Shown: positions 15,962-24,650, counted from the first letter of the stretch. The stretch: 64,000 bases of DNA from Paenibacillus soyae (GCF_024623455.1 NZ_JANIPJ010000003.1:248001-312000), one strand, 5' to 3'. Program-made: numbers and translations. Notes: a model not told the origin generated them from the letters alone.

Positions 15962-17359
15962 GTGGACACACTCATTTTGTTAATACCCGCTGGACTCATA
16001 TGTATGGCGATACTGGTTCTGTTCTGGTCGCAATCCAAACCGAAGAAAGGCCTTTGGTTCGGCGTCACGCTCCCCGAAGAGGCGCTTGGCGACGAGCGGC
16101 TCGCGGCGCTGCGGAAGGAATTCCGCAAAGCTTATGTCTGGTACGGGCTTGGCATGCTTGTCTCGCTGGTGCCGCTGCTGGCTTTAAGCGATTACTTCTC
16201 TCTAGCTTACATTTATTTTTTTATCTGGCTCGCAGGCGTCCTATACACTTCCACAGTACCATTTAAACGCATCCACCACAAGGCGACGGTTCTCAAGCGG
16301 GATAACGGCTGGTTCGCGCGCGGGAAGCGGTACGTATCGGTCGAAAAAGAGATCGCGTTCATGTCCGGGCTGAAGCCCTGGTCGCCGTATTGGTTCATTG
16401 TGCCGGCGCTCATGTGCGTGCCGCTTCTGATTTTTTCCCTGCAGCACGGCCATCCGCTGCTTCGCTTGACCGGCGCGGCGGCGCTGCTCATGACAGGCGT
16501 CACGCTGCTGATCTCGCTCTCGTTCACCCATGGCAAACCGCGCGCTTACAGCCGGAACGCCGCTCCTAATCTCGCCATCCAGCAGGCCGCCAGAAGATAT
16601 TGGTCGATGTTTTGGCTGACGCTGGCCATCTTCGAGGTTATGAATGCGACGATCGCCTACAATGTGCTGTCCGAAGGGACGATGATCGGTCTCGGCATGT
16701 GGCTCGGAGGGATAGCGATGGTGTCGCTCGTGCCGCTGTTCGGCATCTTCTATGTCCATCATCTCATCAAAGATCTGGAGTACCGGTACGGCGACACCGA
16801 CGGCAAAGGCTATGAGTCCGATGACGACCAGCATTGGCGGCACGGACTCTATTACCACAATCCCGAGGATTCGTCCGTGTGGGTGATGAAGCGGATCGGC
16901 GGGGGCATGACCTTCAATCTCGCGACAAGAGCGGGCAAGGTGATGCACTACATCGTCTACGCGATCATCGCCGTAATCGTCATTCCGCTGACGGTCATTC
17001 TCGTGCGCGCCGACTCGGTGCCGCCGGAGCTGCTGGTCGACGACGAAGGCGTCGTGACGATCGAAAACTCCGAATATCCCTACAGCTTCGAAGTCGCCGA
17101 CATTCGGGAGCTGTCGCTCGAGGACACCGTGCCGACCGGCTTCCGAACGAACGGGATGGCGACGTCCACCTATGCCCGAGGCAATTTCAAGCTGACTGAG
17201 CTGGACGAATCGGCCAAATTGTACGTGTTCAAAAAATCGCCTCCCTTCATCGTCATGAAGCTGGACGAGCTGTACATTGTCTACAACGATGAGGATCCTG
17301 AGAAGACGCGGGCTTTGTACGAGGAGCTTGCGGGCAGGACGGGACTGGCAGGCAAGTAG
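15962..17359 (+). CDS. Membrane protein with DUF5808 and PH-like domains
   Basis: A 465-aa polytopic protein. The first helix is at about 3-22, and helices 2-7 lie between about 55 and 280. A cytoplasmic DUF5808-type segment follows (HWRHGLYYHNPEDSSVWV, then KRIGGGMTFNLA, about 295-325), then a last helix (YIVYAIIAVIVIPLTVILV). The C-terminal soluble domain of about 100 residues reads like the bacterial PH domain of DUF1648-family proteins. Starting at GTG 15962 with GGAGG seven bases upstream; an earlier in-frame ATG at 15920 overlaps the promoter. Function unknown; relatives are linked to membrane stress or signal control. Confidence 0.72.
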   Translation: MDTLILLIPAGLICMAILVLFWSQSKPKKGLWFGVTLPEEALGDERLAALRKEFRKAYVWYGLGMLVSLVPLLALSDYFSLAYIYFFIWLAGVLYTSTVPFKRIHHKATVLKRDNGWFARGKRYVSVEKEIAFMSGLKPWSPYWFIVPALMCVPLLIFSLQHGHPLLRLTGAAALLMTGVTLLISLSFTHGKPRAYSRNAAPNLAIQQAARRYWSMFWLTLAIFEVMNATIAYNVLSEGTMIGLGMWLGGIAMVSLVPLFGIFYVHHLIKDLEYRYGDTDGKGYESDDDQHWRHGLYYHNPEDSSVWVMKRIGGGMTFNLATRAGKVMHYIVYAIIAVIVIPLTVILVRADSVPPELLVDDEGVVTIENSEYPYSFEVADIRELSLEDTVPTGFRTNGMATSTYARGNFKLTELDESAKLYVFKKSPPFIVMKLDELYIVYNDEDPEKTRALYEELAGRTGLAGK

Positions 17360-17366
17360 AGGAACA

Positions 17367-17420
17367 AAAGCGTTTCGTTAGGCTGACGGGTTAAGGTCAG
17401 CTGACGAAACGCTTTTTTTG
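17367..17420. terminator. Terminator between convergent genes
   Basis: AAAAGCGTTTCGT and ACGAAACGCTTTT pair with an additional GCTGAC/GTCAGC inner stem, followed by TTTTTTTG on the plus strand. The reverse strand also ends in TTTTG, so it may serve the AAA ATPase gene too. Confidence 0.9.
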
Positions 17421-17490
17421 AGTTGGCGAAGAACTGCAGCACGATTTTTTCTGCTTATCGCGGTCAGCGAGGGCTTGTCCGACTGACGGT

Positions 17491-18279
17491 CTAATCGTCA
17501 TCGTCATCGTCATCGTCCGTAAGGAGGTCGCGCAGCATGCGGTCCGGGTGGTTCAGGAACTGCTTGGTGATCACGTAATGCTCCGTCTCTTCCCATGTCG
17601 TCGTGCGGATGCCGTCCGCCGTCAATTCGTAAATGATGGAGTCCGGGTACGCCATCAGAATCGGGGAGTGCGTGGCGATGATGAACTGCGAGTTATCCTG
17701 AATGAGGTCGTGCATGCGCGCGAGCAGCGCCAGCTGGCGCGACGGCGACAGCGCCGCCTCGGGCTCGTCCAGGATATAGAGGCCGTTCCCGCCGAAGCGG
17801 TGTAGGAACGTCGCGAAGAACGACTCGCCATGCGACTGCTGGTGGAGCGACTTGCCTCCGTAGGAGTCGATAAGCCTAGGCGAAGATGCCCCGTACGAGG
17901 ACTCGCCGTCCAAAGCATCAATGTTCGTCGCCAGATTGTAATAGCTCTCCGCGCGGAAGAAGAACCCGTCCCTCGGCTTCCTCATCCCTTTGACCGGCTT
18001 CAAATATTGATGGAGCTCCGAATGAGTCGCCTCGGTCTGGAACGTGAAGTTGATCGTGCCTCCCTCCGCGTTGAACCCGAGCGCCACCGCCAGCGCCTCC
18101 ATCAGCGTCGACTTGCCCGAGCCGTTCTCCCCGATCAGGTACGTCACCTTCGGATGAAAGCTCAGCTCGTCCAGCTCCCGCACCGCCTGCAGGTTGAAGG
18201 GGTACTGGCGGAAGGAAGGCACGCTGTCTCTCAGCAACGCCACTTTGCGCAAGTAGCCGCTAGATTCGTGTATGGACAC
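17491..18279 (-). CDS. AAA family ATPase (ABC/RecF-like NTPase) with poly-Asp tail
   Basis: A 262-aa soluble ABC-class ATPase. Walker A GENGSGKST is at 50-58, the signature-like SHGESF near 150, Walker B LYILDEPEAALS near 166-177, and an H-loop THSP near 201. There are no membrane or coiled-coil arm segments, so it is one of the small stand-alone OLD/RecF-like ATPases of unknown role, often nucleic-acid linked. The protein ends in eight Asp residues encoded by alternating GAT/GAC, a microsatellite that could vary in length. GTG 18279, seven bases after GAGGAGG, is a better start than the TTG two codons earlier. Confidence 0.8.
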   Translation of the reverse strand: MSIHESSGYLRKVALLRDSVPSFRQYPFNLQAVRELDELSFHPKVTYLIGENGSGKSTLMEALAVALGFNAEGGTINFTFQTEATHSELHQYLKPVKGMRKPRDGFFFRAESYYNLATNIDALDGESSYGASSPRLIDSYGGKSLHQQSHGESFFATFLHRFGGNGLYILDEPEAALSPSRQLALLARMHDLIQDNSQFIIATHSPILMAYPDSIIYELTADGIRTTTWEETEHYVITKQFLNHPDRMLRDLLTDDDDDDDD

Positions 18280-18367
18280 CTTCAACCCTCCTCAAGTTTT
18301 GTGTAACGAAGTGGAACAAAACCGCTTCGGAAGCATTTGCTTTTGGCTCTTGGCTGCCCCTGCTTGC

Positions 18368-18871
18368 TTACTTGCCCAGCCACTTCTCCCCTTGCAGCTG
18401 CTTCCATACCGTCTTGTTGCTGTACCGCTTCTGCGAGCTGATGTCCTCGCCGAACCAGGACGGGGCCGCGAACGCATTCGCTTCTTCGAGCGAAGCGAAC
18501 TCGACTTCAAGGACCGTCAGCTGAACCTGATCGTAGATATCGATCTCGATAGTTCGGCCGTACCAATCGGCCGTCACCCTGTTCTTCGTAAGCGGAGTGA
18601 AGCCGAATGCGGCGGCAACCTGCGAGTAGATGGATTCCGAAATCGCGTACTCAACTTCCTCGCGCACGAGCCCGTTGCCCCTCTTGAACGTATGCGTATA
18701 GCTCACGTCGCCCGTTGCCAAGTCCTCAATGCGGCGGATGCGAAGCTCCTCGTTATCGTCCATCGCTAGATACGTCTGCTCGATCCGCTGCTCCGATTTT
18801 ACAGCCAGCTCGCCCGTCTCGATCAACGACTCCGGGTAGTGCTCCAGCAAAAACTTTCTTTCGATTTCCAT
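18368..18871 (-). CDS. CYTH domain protein (triphosphate tunnel metalloenzyme)
   Basis: A 167-aa protein starting MEIERKFLLEHYP; the ExExK motif (EIERK) at residues 2-6 is the hallmark of CYTH/triphosphate tunnel enzymes that hydrolyse triphosphates or cyclise nucleotides with divalent metal. Further basic and acidic strands follow (RIRRIED, YTHTFKRG, EVEYAIS, LEVEFAS), as expected for the eight-stranded tunnel. The start is uncertain: GAGGAG lies six bases before a TTG at 18883, which would add four residues. It is 88 bases upstream of the ATPase gene on the same strand, so they may be cotranscribed. Confidence 0.83.
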   Translation of the reverse strand: MEIERKFLLEHYPESLIETGELAVKSEQRIEQTYLAMDDNEELRIRRIEDLATGDVSYTHTFKRGNGLVREEVEYAISESIYSQVAAAFGFTPLTKNRVTADWYGRTIEIDIYDQVQLTVLEVEFASLEEANAFAAPSWFGEDISSQKRYSNKTVWKQLQGEKWLGK

Positions 18872-19010
18872 CCCCACGATCAACCACTTCTCCTCGCGTA
18901 TCGATTGTTCTTTCAACCTACCAAATTAAACGAAAGGATTCAACCTGCCCAGTAGTCCGTTCAGGCAAAAACGGATGCCGCCTGCTGGTTCAGCCTGCTA
19001 TAATAGACAA

Positions 19011-19532
19011 ATGATGAAAATCAAAGGAATGGAAATACGCCGCTTATCCCGCTCGGATGTCCCTCGGATTATTGCCCTCATGCTCGAGGTGATCTCCCGG
19101 CTGCCCTCTCAGGAGCTTTTTGCCATGGATGATGAGGCATACTTCCATGAACACGTCGAGGAAAAAGGCGAAATCTACGGAGCCTTTCGGCAAGGCGATT
19201 TAGTCGCCTATTCCGTGCTGGCCTTTCCGGGGAGGACCGACTCCAATCTCGGATTCGAATCCGGAGTACCCGATGGCGAGCTGCACCGGGTTGCCGTACT
19301 GGATTCGACGGTCGTTCATGAATCGGCGCGCGGCCTTGGGCTGCAGAGACTCTTCCACGAGCTGCGCGAGCAACGGGCCCGGGAGCGGCAATACCTGTAC
19401 TTGTATTCTACGGTTCACCCCGAGAATTACCCCAGCATGAACAATTTGGAGCGCGCAGGCTTCTCCCTTCAATTTACCCGGCCCATGTACGGAGGAAAGA
19501 TGAGGCATTGCTATTTTAAAAGACTGTTTTAA
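19011..19532 (+). CDS. GNAT-type N-acetyltransferase
   Basis: A 173-aa acyltransferase fold. The segments LHRVAVLDSTVVHESARGLGLQRLF (split here into LHRVAVLD and RGLGLQRLF) give strand beta4 and the acetyl-CoA pyrophosphate loop R-G-x-G-x-x, and the C-terminal strand pattern ERAGFSLQFTRPMYGG is typical. Substrate unknown. A TATAAT at 18999-19004 stands only six bases before this ATG, so the transcript may be leaderless or the true start may be the ATG at 19029. Followed by a small membrane protein gene. Confidence 0.75.
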   Translation: MMKIKGMEIRRLSRSDVPRIIALMLEVISRLPSQELFAMDDEAYFHEHVEEKGEIYGAFRQGDLVAYSVLAFPGRTDSNLGFESGVPDGELHRVAVLDSTVVHESARGLGLQRLFHELREQRARERQYLYLYSTVHPENYPSMNNLERAGFSLQFTRPMYGGKMRHCYFKRLF

Positions 19533-19564
19533 AAAGATCGTAGGGGGATCGAAATTTTTTCGAA

Positions 19565-19810
19565 ATGACAAAAAAACAAATTTTGCTCGGCATCCTTGTT
19601 GCCTTAGCGGCAGCGGCCGTACTGGATTACGGATTCTTCTGGGTATGGGGGATGCTTCTTCTAGCGGAGCCCGCTCAGTTTAGCCAAGGCAATAATACGT
19701 TTGTGATCGTACATTATCAATGGAACTGGATTCAATATCTACTAGAAGCCGTTGCGGTCTTCGGACTCTTCGCGCTTATAGTCGGATTGCGGAAGCGCCG
19801 CAAGAAATAA
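19565..19810 (+). CDS. Small two-helix membrane protein
   Basis: An 81-aa hypothetical protein with a first helix at about 5-35 (ILLGILVALAAAAVLDYGFFW), a short external loop (QGNNTFVIVHYQWNW), a second helix at about 57-73 and a very basic end RKRRKK. No known domain. A purine run AGGGGGATCG lies about 20 bases upstream, farther than usual, so the start is moderately certain. It sits 32 bases after the acetyltransferase stop and could be cotranscribed. Confidence 0.6.
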   Translation: MTKKQILLGILVALAAAAVLDYGFFWVWGMLLLAEPAQFSQGNNTFVIVHYQWNWIQYLLEAVAVFGLFALIVGLRKRRKK

Positions 19811-19893
19811 CCAATCCCCTCCTCCTTGCAACCTTATGAAGGGCACGTCCGTCTAGTGTTCGACTTCATATGACCAAGGAGAGAGACAGAAGC

Positions 19894-20754
19894 ATGATGC
19901 ACAACAACAAATGGTTACGAACGATCGCTGCCATCACCGTTGCGCTGTCCGTATTCGCGGCAGGCTGCAGCAGCAATAATGAAAACAACAGCGGCGCGGG
20001 CGGCAGCGAGCCGGCGGAGTCCGCCAGCCCTGCTCCAACCGAAACAGCCGACGCCGGATCGGATGCGTCGCCTAGTCCTTCCGCCGAAGCAAGCGCAAGC
20101 GCAGAGCCGTCTGCTGATGCGGCAGCAAGCGAAACGCCCGCCGCTTCGGAAGAGGCGGCAGTCGAGCCTACGGCCAAACCATCGGCCAAGCCTAGTGCCC
20201 AGCCGAGCGCCAAGCCGACGGCGAAGCCTTCCGTAAAGCCGACGGCAAAGCCAACCGCCAAACCATCAACCAAGCCAACGAACAAACCGGCAACCGCCGC
20301 GCCAAGCGCGAAGCCGACAGCCAAGCCGTCCGAGAAGCCGGCGGCGACGCCTGCGCCTTCGGCTGACGTCACGACGTCCGACATCGTAGACAAAATTTTG
20401 GCCGACGTCGAGCTGCCTATGACGATCGCCGTAACAGGCGAGCAAGTTGAGGATATGTATTATTTTAATCCTGACGATTACATCACGGAAGGCGTGTTCC
20501 GCCAAGCGATGATGAACGTCAAAGCGACCGAGCTCGTCATCGTGAAGCTGAAGGACGAGAAGCATTACGATGCCGTGAAGGAAGGTCTGACGAAGCGCGC
20601 CGAGGACATCATCGAGTCGTTCTCGACTTACCTGCCGGATCAGCACGAAGCCGCCAAAAACTATCAAATATTGCGCAGCGGCACCTACGTGCTTCTGTCC
20701 ATCTCGGAAGATCAAGCAGCCATTAAGGCCGCGTTTGAAGCTTCACTTAAATAA
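19894..20754 (+). CDS. DUF4358 lipoprotein with Lys-Pro-rich linker
   Basis: A 286-aa lipoprotein. The signal peptide ends in the lipobox VFAAGC. Residues about 30-95 are rich in Ala, Ser and Glu, and residues about 98-165 form a wall-spanning linker of AKPS/AKPT-type tetrapeptides. The folded C-terminal domain (about 170-286; DIVDKILADVELPMT to LLSISEDQAAIKAAFEA) is DUF4358, common in Paenibacillaceae and Clostridia, function unknown. ATG 19894 is chosen over 19870 because AAGGAG lies 12 bases before it. Monocistronic with its own terminator. Confidence 0.82.
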   Translation: MMHNNKWLRTIAAITVALSVFAAGCSSNNENNSGAGGSEPAESASPAPTETADAGSDASPSPSAEASASAEPSADAAASETPAASEEAAVEPTAKPSAKPSAQPSAKPTAKPSVKPTAKPTAKPSTKPTNKPATAAPSAKPTAKPSEKPAATPAPSADVTTSDIVDKILADVELPMTIAVTGEQVEDMYYFNPDDYITEGVFRQAMMNVKATELVIVKLKDEKHYDAVKEGLTKRAEDIIESFSTYLPDQHEAAKNYQILRSGTYVLLSISEDQAAIKAAFEASLK

Positions 20755-20761
20755 AGCATGC

Positions 20762-20818
20762 AAAAAGGCTATTCCCCATCATGGTCCATCATGATAATCG
20801 GGAACAGCCTTTTTTATT
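20762..20818. terminator. Terminator between convergent genes
   Basis: AAAAAGGCTATTCCC pairs with GGGAACAGCCTTTTTT around an inner ATCATG/CATGAT stem; T-runs are present on both strands, so it should act in both directions. Confidence 0.88.
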
Positions 20819-20828
20819 TCCGATTCCG

Positions 20829-21917
20829 TCAAGCGCTATGCGCGACTTCCGCCGAACGCCGGGCATCCGCTGTGCGCCGGGTCCAGCGGATTATCGCATA
20901 AGTCAGAAGCGTGCACTCCGCCAAGGTCAGCGCGAACTGCAGGGCATGCTCGCTGAACGCCATCGCCCCCAGCTCCCACCCGAACAGGAAACGGTTTGCT
21001 TGCATGAACAAGATATGGGAGATATACGTAACGACGCTGAACAGGCTGAGCGTCCGATGGTAGATCGTCGCAAATCGGCTCCGGATTCGCAGAACGCCTC
21101 GGAACAACAGCAAAGTCAGCGGCAAAATCGAGAAGATGAGCTTGTATTCCGTTGTCCACTCCGAAACGGCAAGCAGCAGCCCCACCTCGGCCGCGGCCAA
21201 GGCCAGAGCGATTATCGTCCAGCGCCCCGCACGGAGAGCAAGGAACCATTCCTCGTAACGGGCCGCCAGCGCCCCCGCGAAAACGAACGTGAGGCCGAAG
21301 CCGATATGGTTCGTGATCGCGAGATCCGCGTAGTTCCAATGCTCCAGCCTAACACCCAGGAAGCCGTCCATCCCGCCCTCGAACACGAACCGGAGGCTGC
21401 CGGAGGTGAACTGGCAAAGCGAATATCCCGCAAGAATAAGCAGCGCCGCCACCCTCGCATTTCCCTTCCTGAGGAGCCAATACGAGGAGGCAATCCCGAA
21501 TAACAGCGGCGGAATGAACCACAGATGCACATAGGGCCCGCTCACAAAAACCACCATAAACAATATTTTTCCCTGCAGGACGAGATTGCCGACCGTGAAG
21601 CCGCCGGAGACAAGCGCGGGAATGATGTGCTGCGCGGCGAACAGCAAGCAGAAACAGCCGTACAGTATTCCGATTCGCAGCATATAGCGCCGCACGTAAG
21701 CACCCGGACGTTCGGCATGGGTCCAGCCTTTGTAAGCTAGAAATCCTGCGATCGCATAGAAGCACGGCACGACAACCCGCGAGGCCAGAGCCGCGAACGA
21801 AGCCAGCTCGCTCGGCGTCTCGTTGGTCATGTAGGAGAAATACATGGCATGCGCGAACAAAACGAGCAGGGCGCCGGCGAATTTGAAAACCGTGATGCCC
21901 GGATAAAATTTACGCAC
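20829..21917 (-). CDS. Acyltransferase-3 family membrane acyltransferase
   Basis: A 362-aa protein with about ten helices. Helix 1 contains VLFAHAMYFSY, with the His conserved in OafA/acyltransferase-3 enzymes, and helix 2 the VVVPCFYAIAGFLAY block (compare vPlFFviSGfl). These enzymes move acyl groups onto sugars, peptides or lipids at the membrane. The GTG start overlaps the stop of the upstream ligase gene (TAGTG), so translation is coupled; the ligase probably supplies or activates the acyl donor. The acceptor is unknown. Confidence 0.83.
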   Translation of the reverse strand: MRKFYPGITVFKFAGALLVLFAHAMYFSYMTNETPSELASFAALASRVVVPCFYAIAGFLAYKGWTHAERPGAYVRRYMLRIGILYGCFCLLFAAQHIIPALVSGGFTVGNLVLQGKILFMVVFVSGPYVHLWFIPPLLFGIASSYWLLRKGNARVAALLILAGYSLCQFTSGSLRFVFEGGMDGFLGVRLEHWNYADLAITNHIGFGLTFVFAGALAARYEEWFLALRAGRWTIIALALAAAEVGLLLAVSEWTTEYKLIFSILPLTLLLFRGVLRIRSRFATIYHRTLSLFSVVTYISHILFMQANRFLFGWELGAMAFSEHALQFALTLAECTLLTYAIIRWTRRTADARRSAEVAHSA

Positions 21918-23671
21918 TAGGCATGTCTCCTCAAATCGCCGAATTGTTGCAGCGCGAGCTTCCTCATCTCGGCGACGGATATTTTGCCGGTGGGAGACAG
22001 CGGAAGCTGCGGAAGAAACAGAAAATCCCGAGGCAGCTTAAAGGCCGATAACGAAGGCGCCAAGTCCGCCTTTAATCGCTCCGCCGTCAAGCCGCTCCCT
22101 CGCCTCGGCACGACGCAGGCGCAGATCTCCTCGCCGTACATGCCGTCCGGCACGCCGATGACGAACGCATCCTCCACGTCCCCATGCTGCATAATGACGG
22201 CTTCGATTTCGGTTGGCGAAATTTTTTCGCCTCCACGGGAGATGATCCGATGGATGCGGCCCGCGATCGTAAGCTCGCGCTTTTCGTTCAGCCAGCCAAG
22301 ATCGCCGGACCGGTACCAGCCGTCCTCCGTGAACACCGGCCGTTCGGCGTCCGCGTTCGTATAACGCATGACCCGGTGGCCGCGAATGCAGATTTCCCCT
22401 TGCCCTCCCGCCGGCAGCTCTTCGCCCGTGACGGGGTCCACGACGCGGATCTCGACGCTGGATTCGACCTTCCCGGCTAGACTGGAGCTTTCTTTCATGA
22501 ATTGGCCGTATTCGATCAGACCGCCAAGCAGGTTCGTCCGCTCGAATAACCGGAACAGCAGCGGGATCAGAACTCCCCTTAAATGCTCCTTGCGGATACA
22601 TGTTCCGTTCGCGACGGCACCTGCCTCGGATGAACCATAGCTAACCGTGAAAAACTGCAAACGAAGCCCTCCCGTTACTTGCTCGAGAATGGCAGGGGTT
22701 ACGGCAGCGGACGTAAACGCCGCGCCGAGCAGCGAAGTCAGATCATACCCGGACCGTTCGGGAGAGGACACCATTCGCTGCATCATGTAAGGGGTGCCGA
22801 CCACGATTTTGCATCGCTCCGACTCGATCAACGACAGCGCTTCGATCGGATGGAAGCGGCTTAGCATGACCGTCGGCACTTTGATCGCTTTCAGATTAGT
22901 TAGTATCGTCCCGAAACCGCCCATATGGTACAGCGGCAGCAGGTTCAGCATCTTGAACGCCTGCATCACCCTGGCGCCTAGCGCATCCGCGGCCGCGCCG
23001 AACCAGCTCTTCGGCTTATCCTCGTCTTTGGCGGGAACAAAAAATGAAGCTGTCGTGCGCAGCACCGCTTTCGGGACGCCAAGCGTGCCGGAGGTAAACA
23101 GCAGAACTAGCGGATCTTGTCCCGTTACGTTCCGTAAAGCTTGGATCAGCTGATCGGACGGGGGGCGGGAAGCTGGCAGCTCCGAATAGGGCCGAAAGCC
23201 CTGCCGATCTCCGGCGGAGCCCCCAACGACATAAATGGCGGACGTCAGCCATTCCGCCTCGGGCCCATTCTCGTCGACAAGCTGTCGCAGCATCGACGGG
23301 TAATGCTGCCGATGACCGTCCACGCCGATGATCAGCATGGATGCCTCCGCTTCCTTCAAATAACCGGCGAGCTCGTCTTTCTTGGAATACGCGTTGATCG
23401 GGACGAGCACCGCGCCTACGCAGGCCGCGGCATACATGGCGACGATCAGCTCCATCCGTCCCGTCATCAGGAACGCGATTTTGTCGCCCTTCCGTATGCC
23501 TCGCTCCACCAGGCCTTGGGCGAGCGGCAGCACTTCTTGCCAAACCTTGCGCCACGTATACCTTTGGTCCCATTCCGGAAAGACGTAAGCCGTATGCCGG
23601 GGATAACGCCGCGCGCGCTCCTGAAGCAAATACGGGACCGAATCCGCCTGCAACCCTGTTAACCCATTCAT
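21917..23671 (-). CDS. AMP-dependent acyl-CoA synthetase/ligase-like enzyme
   Basis: A 584-aa ANL-superfamily adenylating enzyme. Motifs in order: the P-loop LLFTSGTLGVPKAV near 189-202, YGSSEAGAV (adenine contact), DGWYRSGDLG, GRIHRIISRGGEKISPTEIE (hinge and core A8, first part GRIHRIISRGG), and the A10 lysine in SPTGKIS. It forms an acyl-AMP from a carboxylate and ATP; the substrate is not deducible. It is coupled to the membrane acyltransferase by a one-base overlap. The upstream region carries repeated GTTCTTTATTAA operator-like sites. Start supported by GGGGG seven bases upstream. Confidence 0.9.
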   Translation of the reverse strand: MNGLTGLQADSVPYLLQERARRYPRHTAYVFPEWDQRYTWRKVWQEVLPLAQGLVERGIRKGDKIAFLMTGRMELIVAMYAAACVGAVLVPINAYSKKDELAGYLKEAEASMLIIGVDGHRQHYPSMLRQLVDENGPEAEWLTSAIYVVGGSAGDRQGFRPYSELPASRPPSDQLIQALRNVTGQDPLVLLFTSGTLGVPKAVLRTTASFFVPAKDEDKPKSWFGAAADALGARVMQAFKMLNLLPLYHMGGFGTILTNLKAIKVPTVMLSRFHPIEALSLIESERCKIVVGTPYMMQRMVSSPERSGYDLTSLLGAAFTSAAVTPAILEQVTGGLRLQFFTVSYGSSEAGAVANGTCIRKEHLRGVLIPLLFRLFERTNLLGGLIEYGQFMKESSSLAGKVESSVEIRVVDPVTGEELPAGGQGEICIRGHRVMRYTNADAERPVFTEDGWYRSGDLGWLNEKRELTIAGRIHRIISRGGEKISPTEIEAVIMQHGDVEDAFVIGVPDGMYGEEICACVVPRRGSGLTAERLKADLAPSLSAFKLPRDFLFLPQLPLSPTGKISVAEMRKLALQQFGDLRRHA

Positions 23672-23739
23672 TCTCTAACCCCCGAGAACCGTGTACAGAA
23701 GCTGGAATCCCTTCGTAAGAAGGAGCCCTGCTCCTTGAG

Positions 23740-23800
23740 CGTTCTTTATTAAATACTCCCCTCCTACTATATCACCGCATTTGTTCTTAATAAAGAACAT
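23740..23800 (-). promoter_or_regulatory. Operator-like repeats before the ligase-acyltransferase operon
   Basis: A near-perfect dyad TGTTCTTAATAAAGAACA (23782-23799) and a second copy of its half, GTTCTTTATTAA (23741-23752), lie about 40 bases apart upstream of the ligase. They look like binding sites of a TetR-type repressor not encoded nearby. The leader between also holds an AAGGAGC/GCTCCTT stem. The rest of the 23672-24201 gap holds the nested inverted repeat listed separately. Confidence 0.5.
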
Positions 23801-23944
23801 TTTTACAGCAAGGATATCATCACTTCCAACTGTATAGCGAAAATAAAGTATTAGACTGGATATGTTGATTTAGCGAGTTTTTGAATCGAAGAATCGTCAG
23901 TCAGCTTCTGCAAAATAAGTTTTAAAGCAGCTTCCGAAGATTTT

Positions 23945-24144
23945 ATCGGCTAAACGGAACTCACAGACCTTATCTGCCCTTAAAATCTCGTTTATGGTTT
24001 TCTAACGGAACCATAGGCCCTTATTCATTCGAATAGCCCTTGTCCATCACAATAATGGTGCAAATAGCAGCGCTCGGTTCCGTTAATAGATCCATATAGC
24101 CGAAAAATGGGGGAATAACGTCTGTGAGTTCCGTCTAGATCGGC
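23945..24144. repeat. Nested inverted-repeat element (MITE-like)
   Basis: The 15-base arms ACGGAACTCACAGAC (23954-23968) and GTCTGTGAGTTCCGT (24120-24134) are perfectly complementary, and inside them TAACGGAACC (24003-24012) pairs with GGTTCCGTTA (24076-24085). ATCGGC occurs just outside both ends (23945-23950 and 24139-24144), as a target duplication might. The middle carries CCTTATTCATTCGAAT, identical to a part of the 51-bp units at 9.8-10.2 kb. No ORF is contained. Confidence 0.65.
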
Positions 24145-24201
24145 ATTCAGCGAACAATGGCATTCAAAGGGGACCGACTGCAGTAACGTTCCTTCGTTAG
24201 C

Positions 24202-24450
24202 TCAAATACTATTATTGTCTTTGAAATGAAAATGCTCGTGGTGTATACCATCCATACCGACCAATTCCCCTGTCTTTTTGTGGTAATAAGCAAAATTTCG
24301 ATTAAGCGGAAGTTTGAGCAACTGGTAGTTCTTATCTTTTGGTAATGTATTAATTTCCTCCATAGCCTTTTCGCGTGTGGAATGTAAAGCGATAGGATAG
24401 AAATTCGGAAATCCTCCTGCACTTTCTGATACAAATATCCCCCATACCAC
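24202..24450 (-). CDS. Small hypothetical protein with HHEHFHF motif
   Basis: An 82-aa soluble protein, MVWGIFVSESAGGFPNF onward, ending near a histidine cluster GIHHEHFHFKDN. I do not recognise a family. It stands alone between two non-coding stretches; GGGAG lies 18 bases before the GTG, so translation could instead begin a few codons earlier at a rare start such as ATT or CTG. The coherent hydrophobic pattern and the His motif argue for a real gene, but support is limited. Confidence 0.5.
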   Translation of the reverse strand: MVWGIFVSESAGGFPNFYPIALHSTREKAMEEINTLPKDKNYQLLKLPLNRNFAYYHKKTGELVGMDGIHHEHFHFKDNNSI

Positions 24451-24614
24451 TTTCAGAATTACTCACTCCCTTTTTTTTAGTCGCCTATTCTGATAGTTGT
24501 AATTAAGCAAATGCTGCACGATCGCTTAGTGCCACGGCGGCGGTCTGTTACTTTATCTTCTCAGTCTACAACATTATTTTTCAGTCTAATACTTTATTTT
24601 CTTTGAGCACCAGC

Positions 24615-24645
24615 ACAAAAAACCGACGCCCTATAAGGCGCCGGA
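24615..24645 (-). terminator. Terminator of the FAD-dependent oxidoreductase gene
   Basis: On the minus strand CCGGCGCC-TTATA-GGGCGTCGG is followed by TTTTTTG. The gap between 24451 and 24614 holds nothing else I can identify. Confidence 0.88.
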
Positions 24646-24650
24646 CCCGT

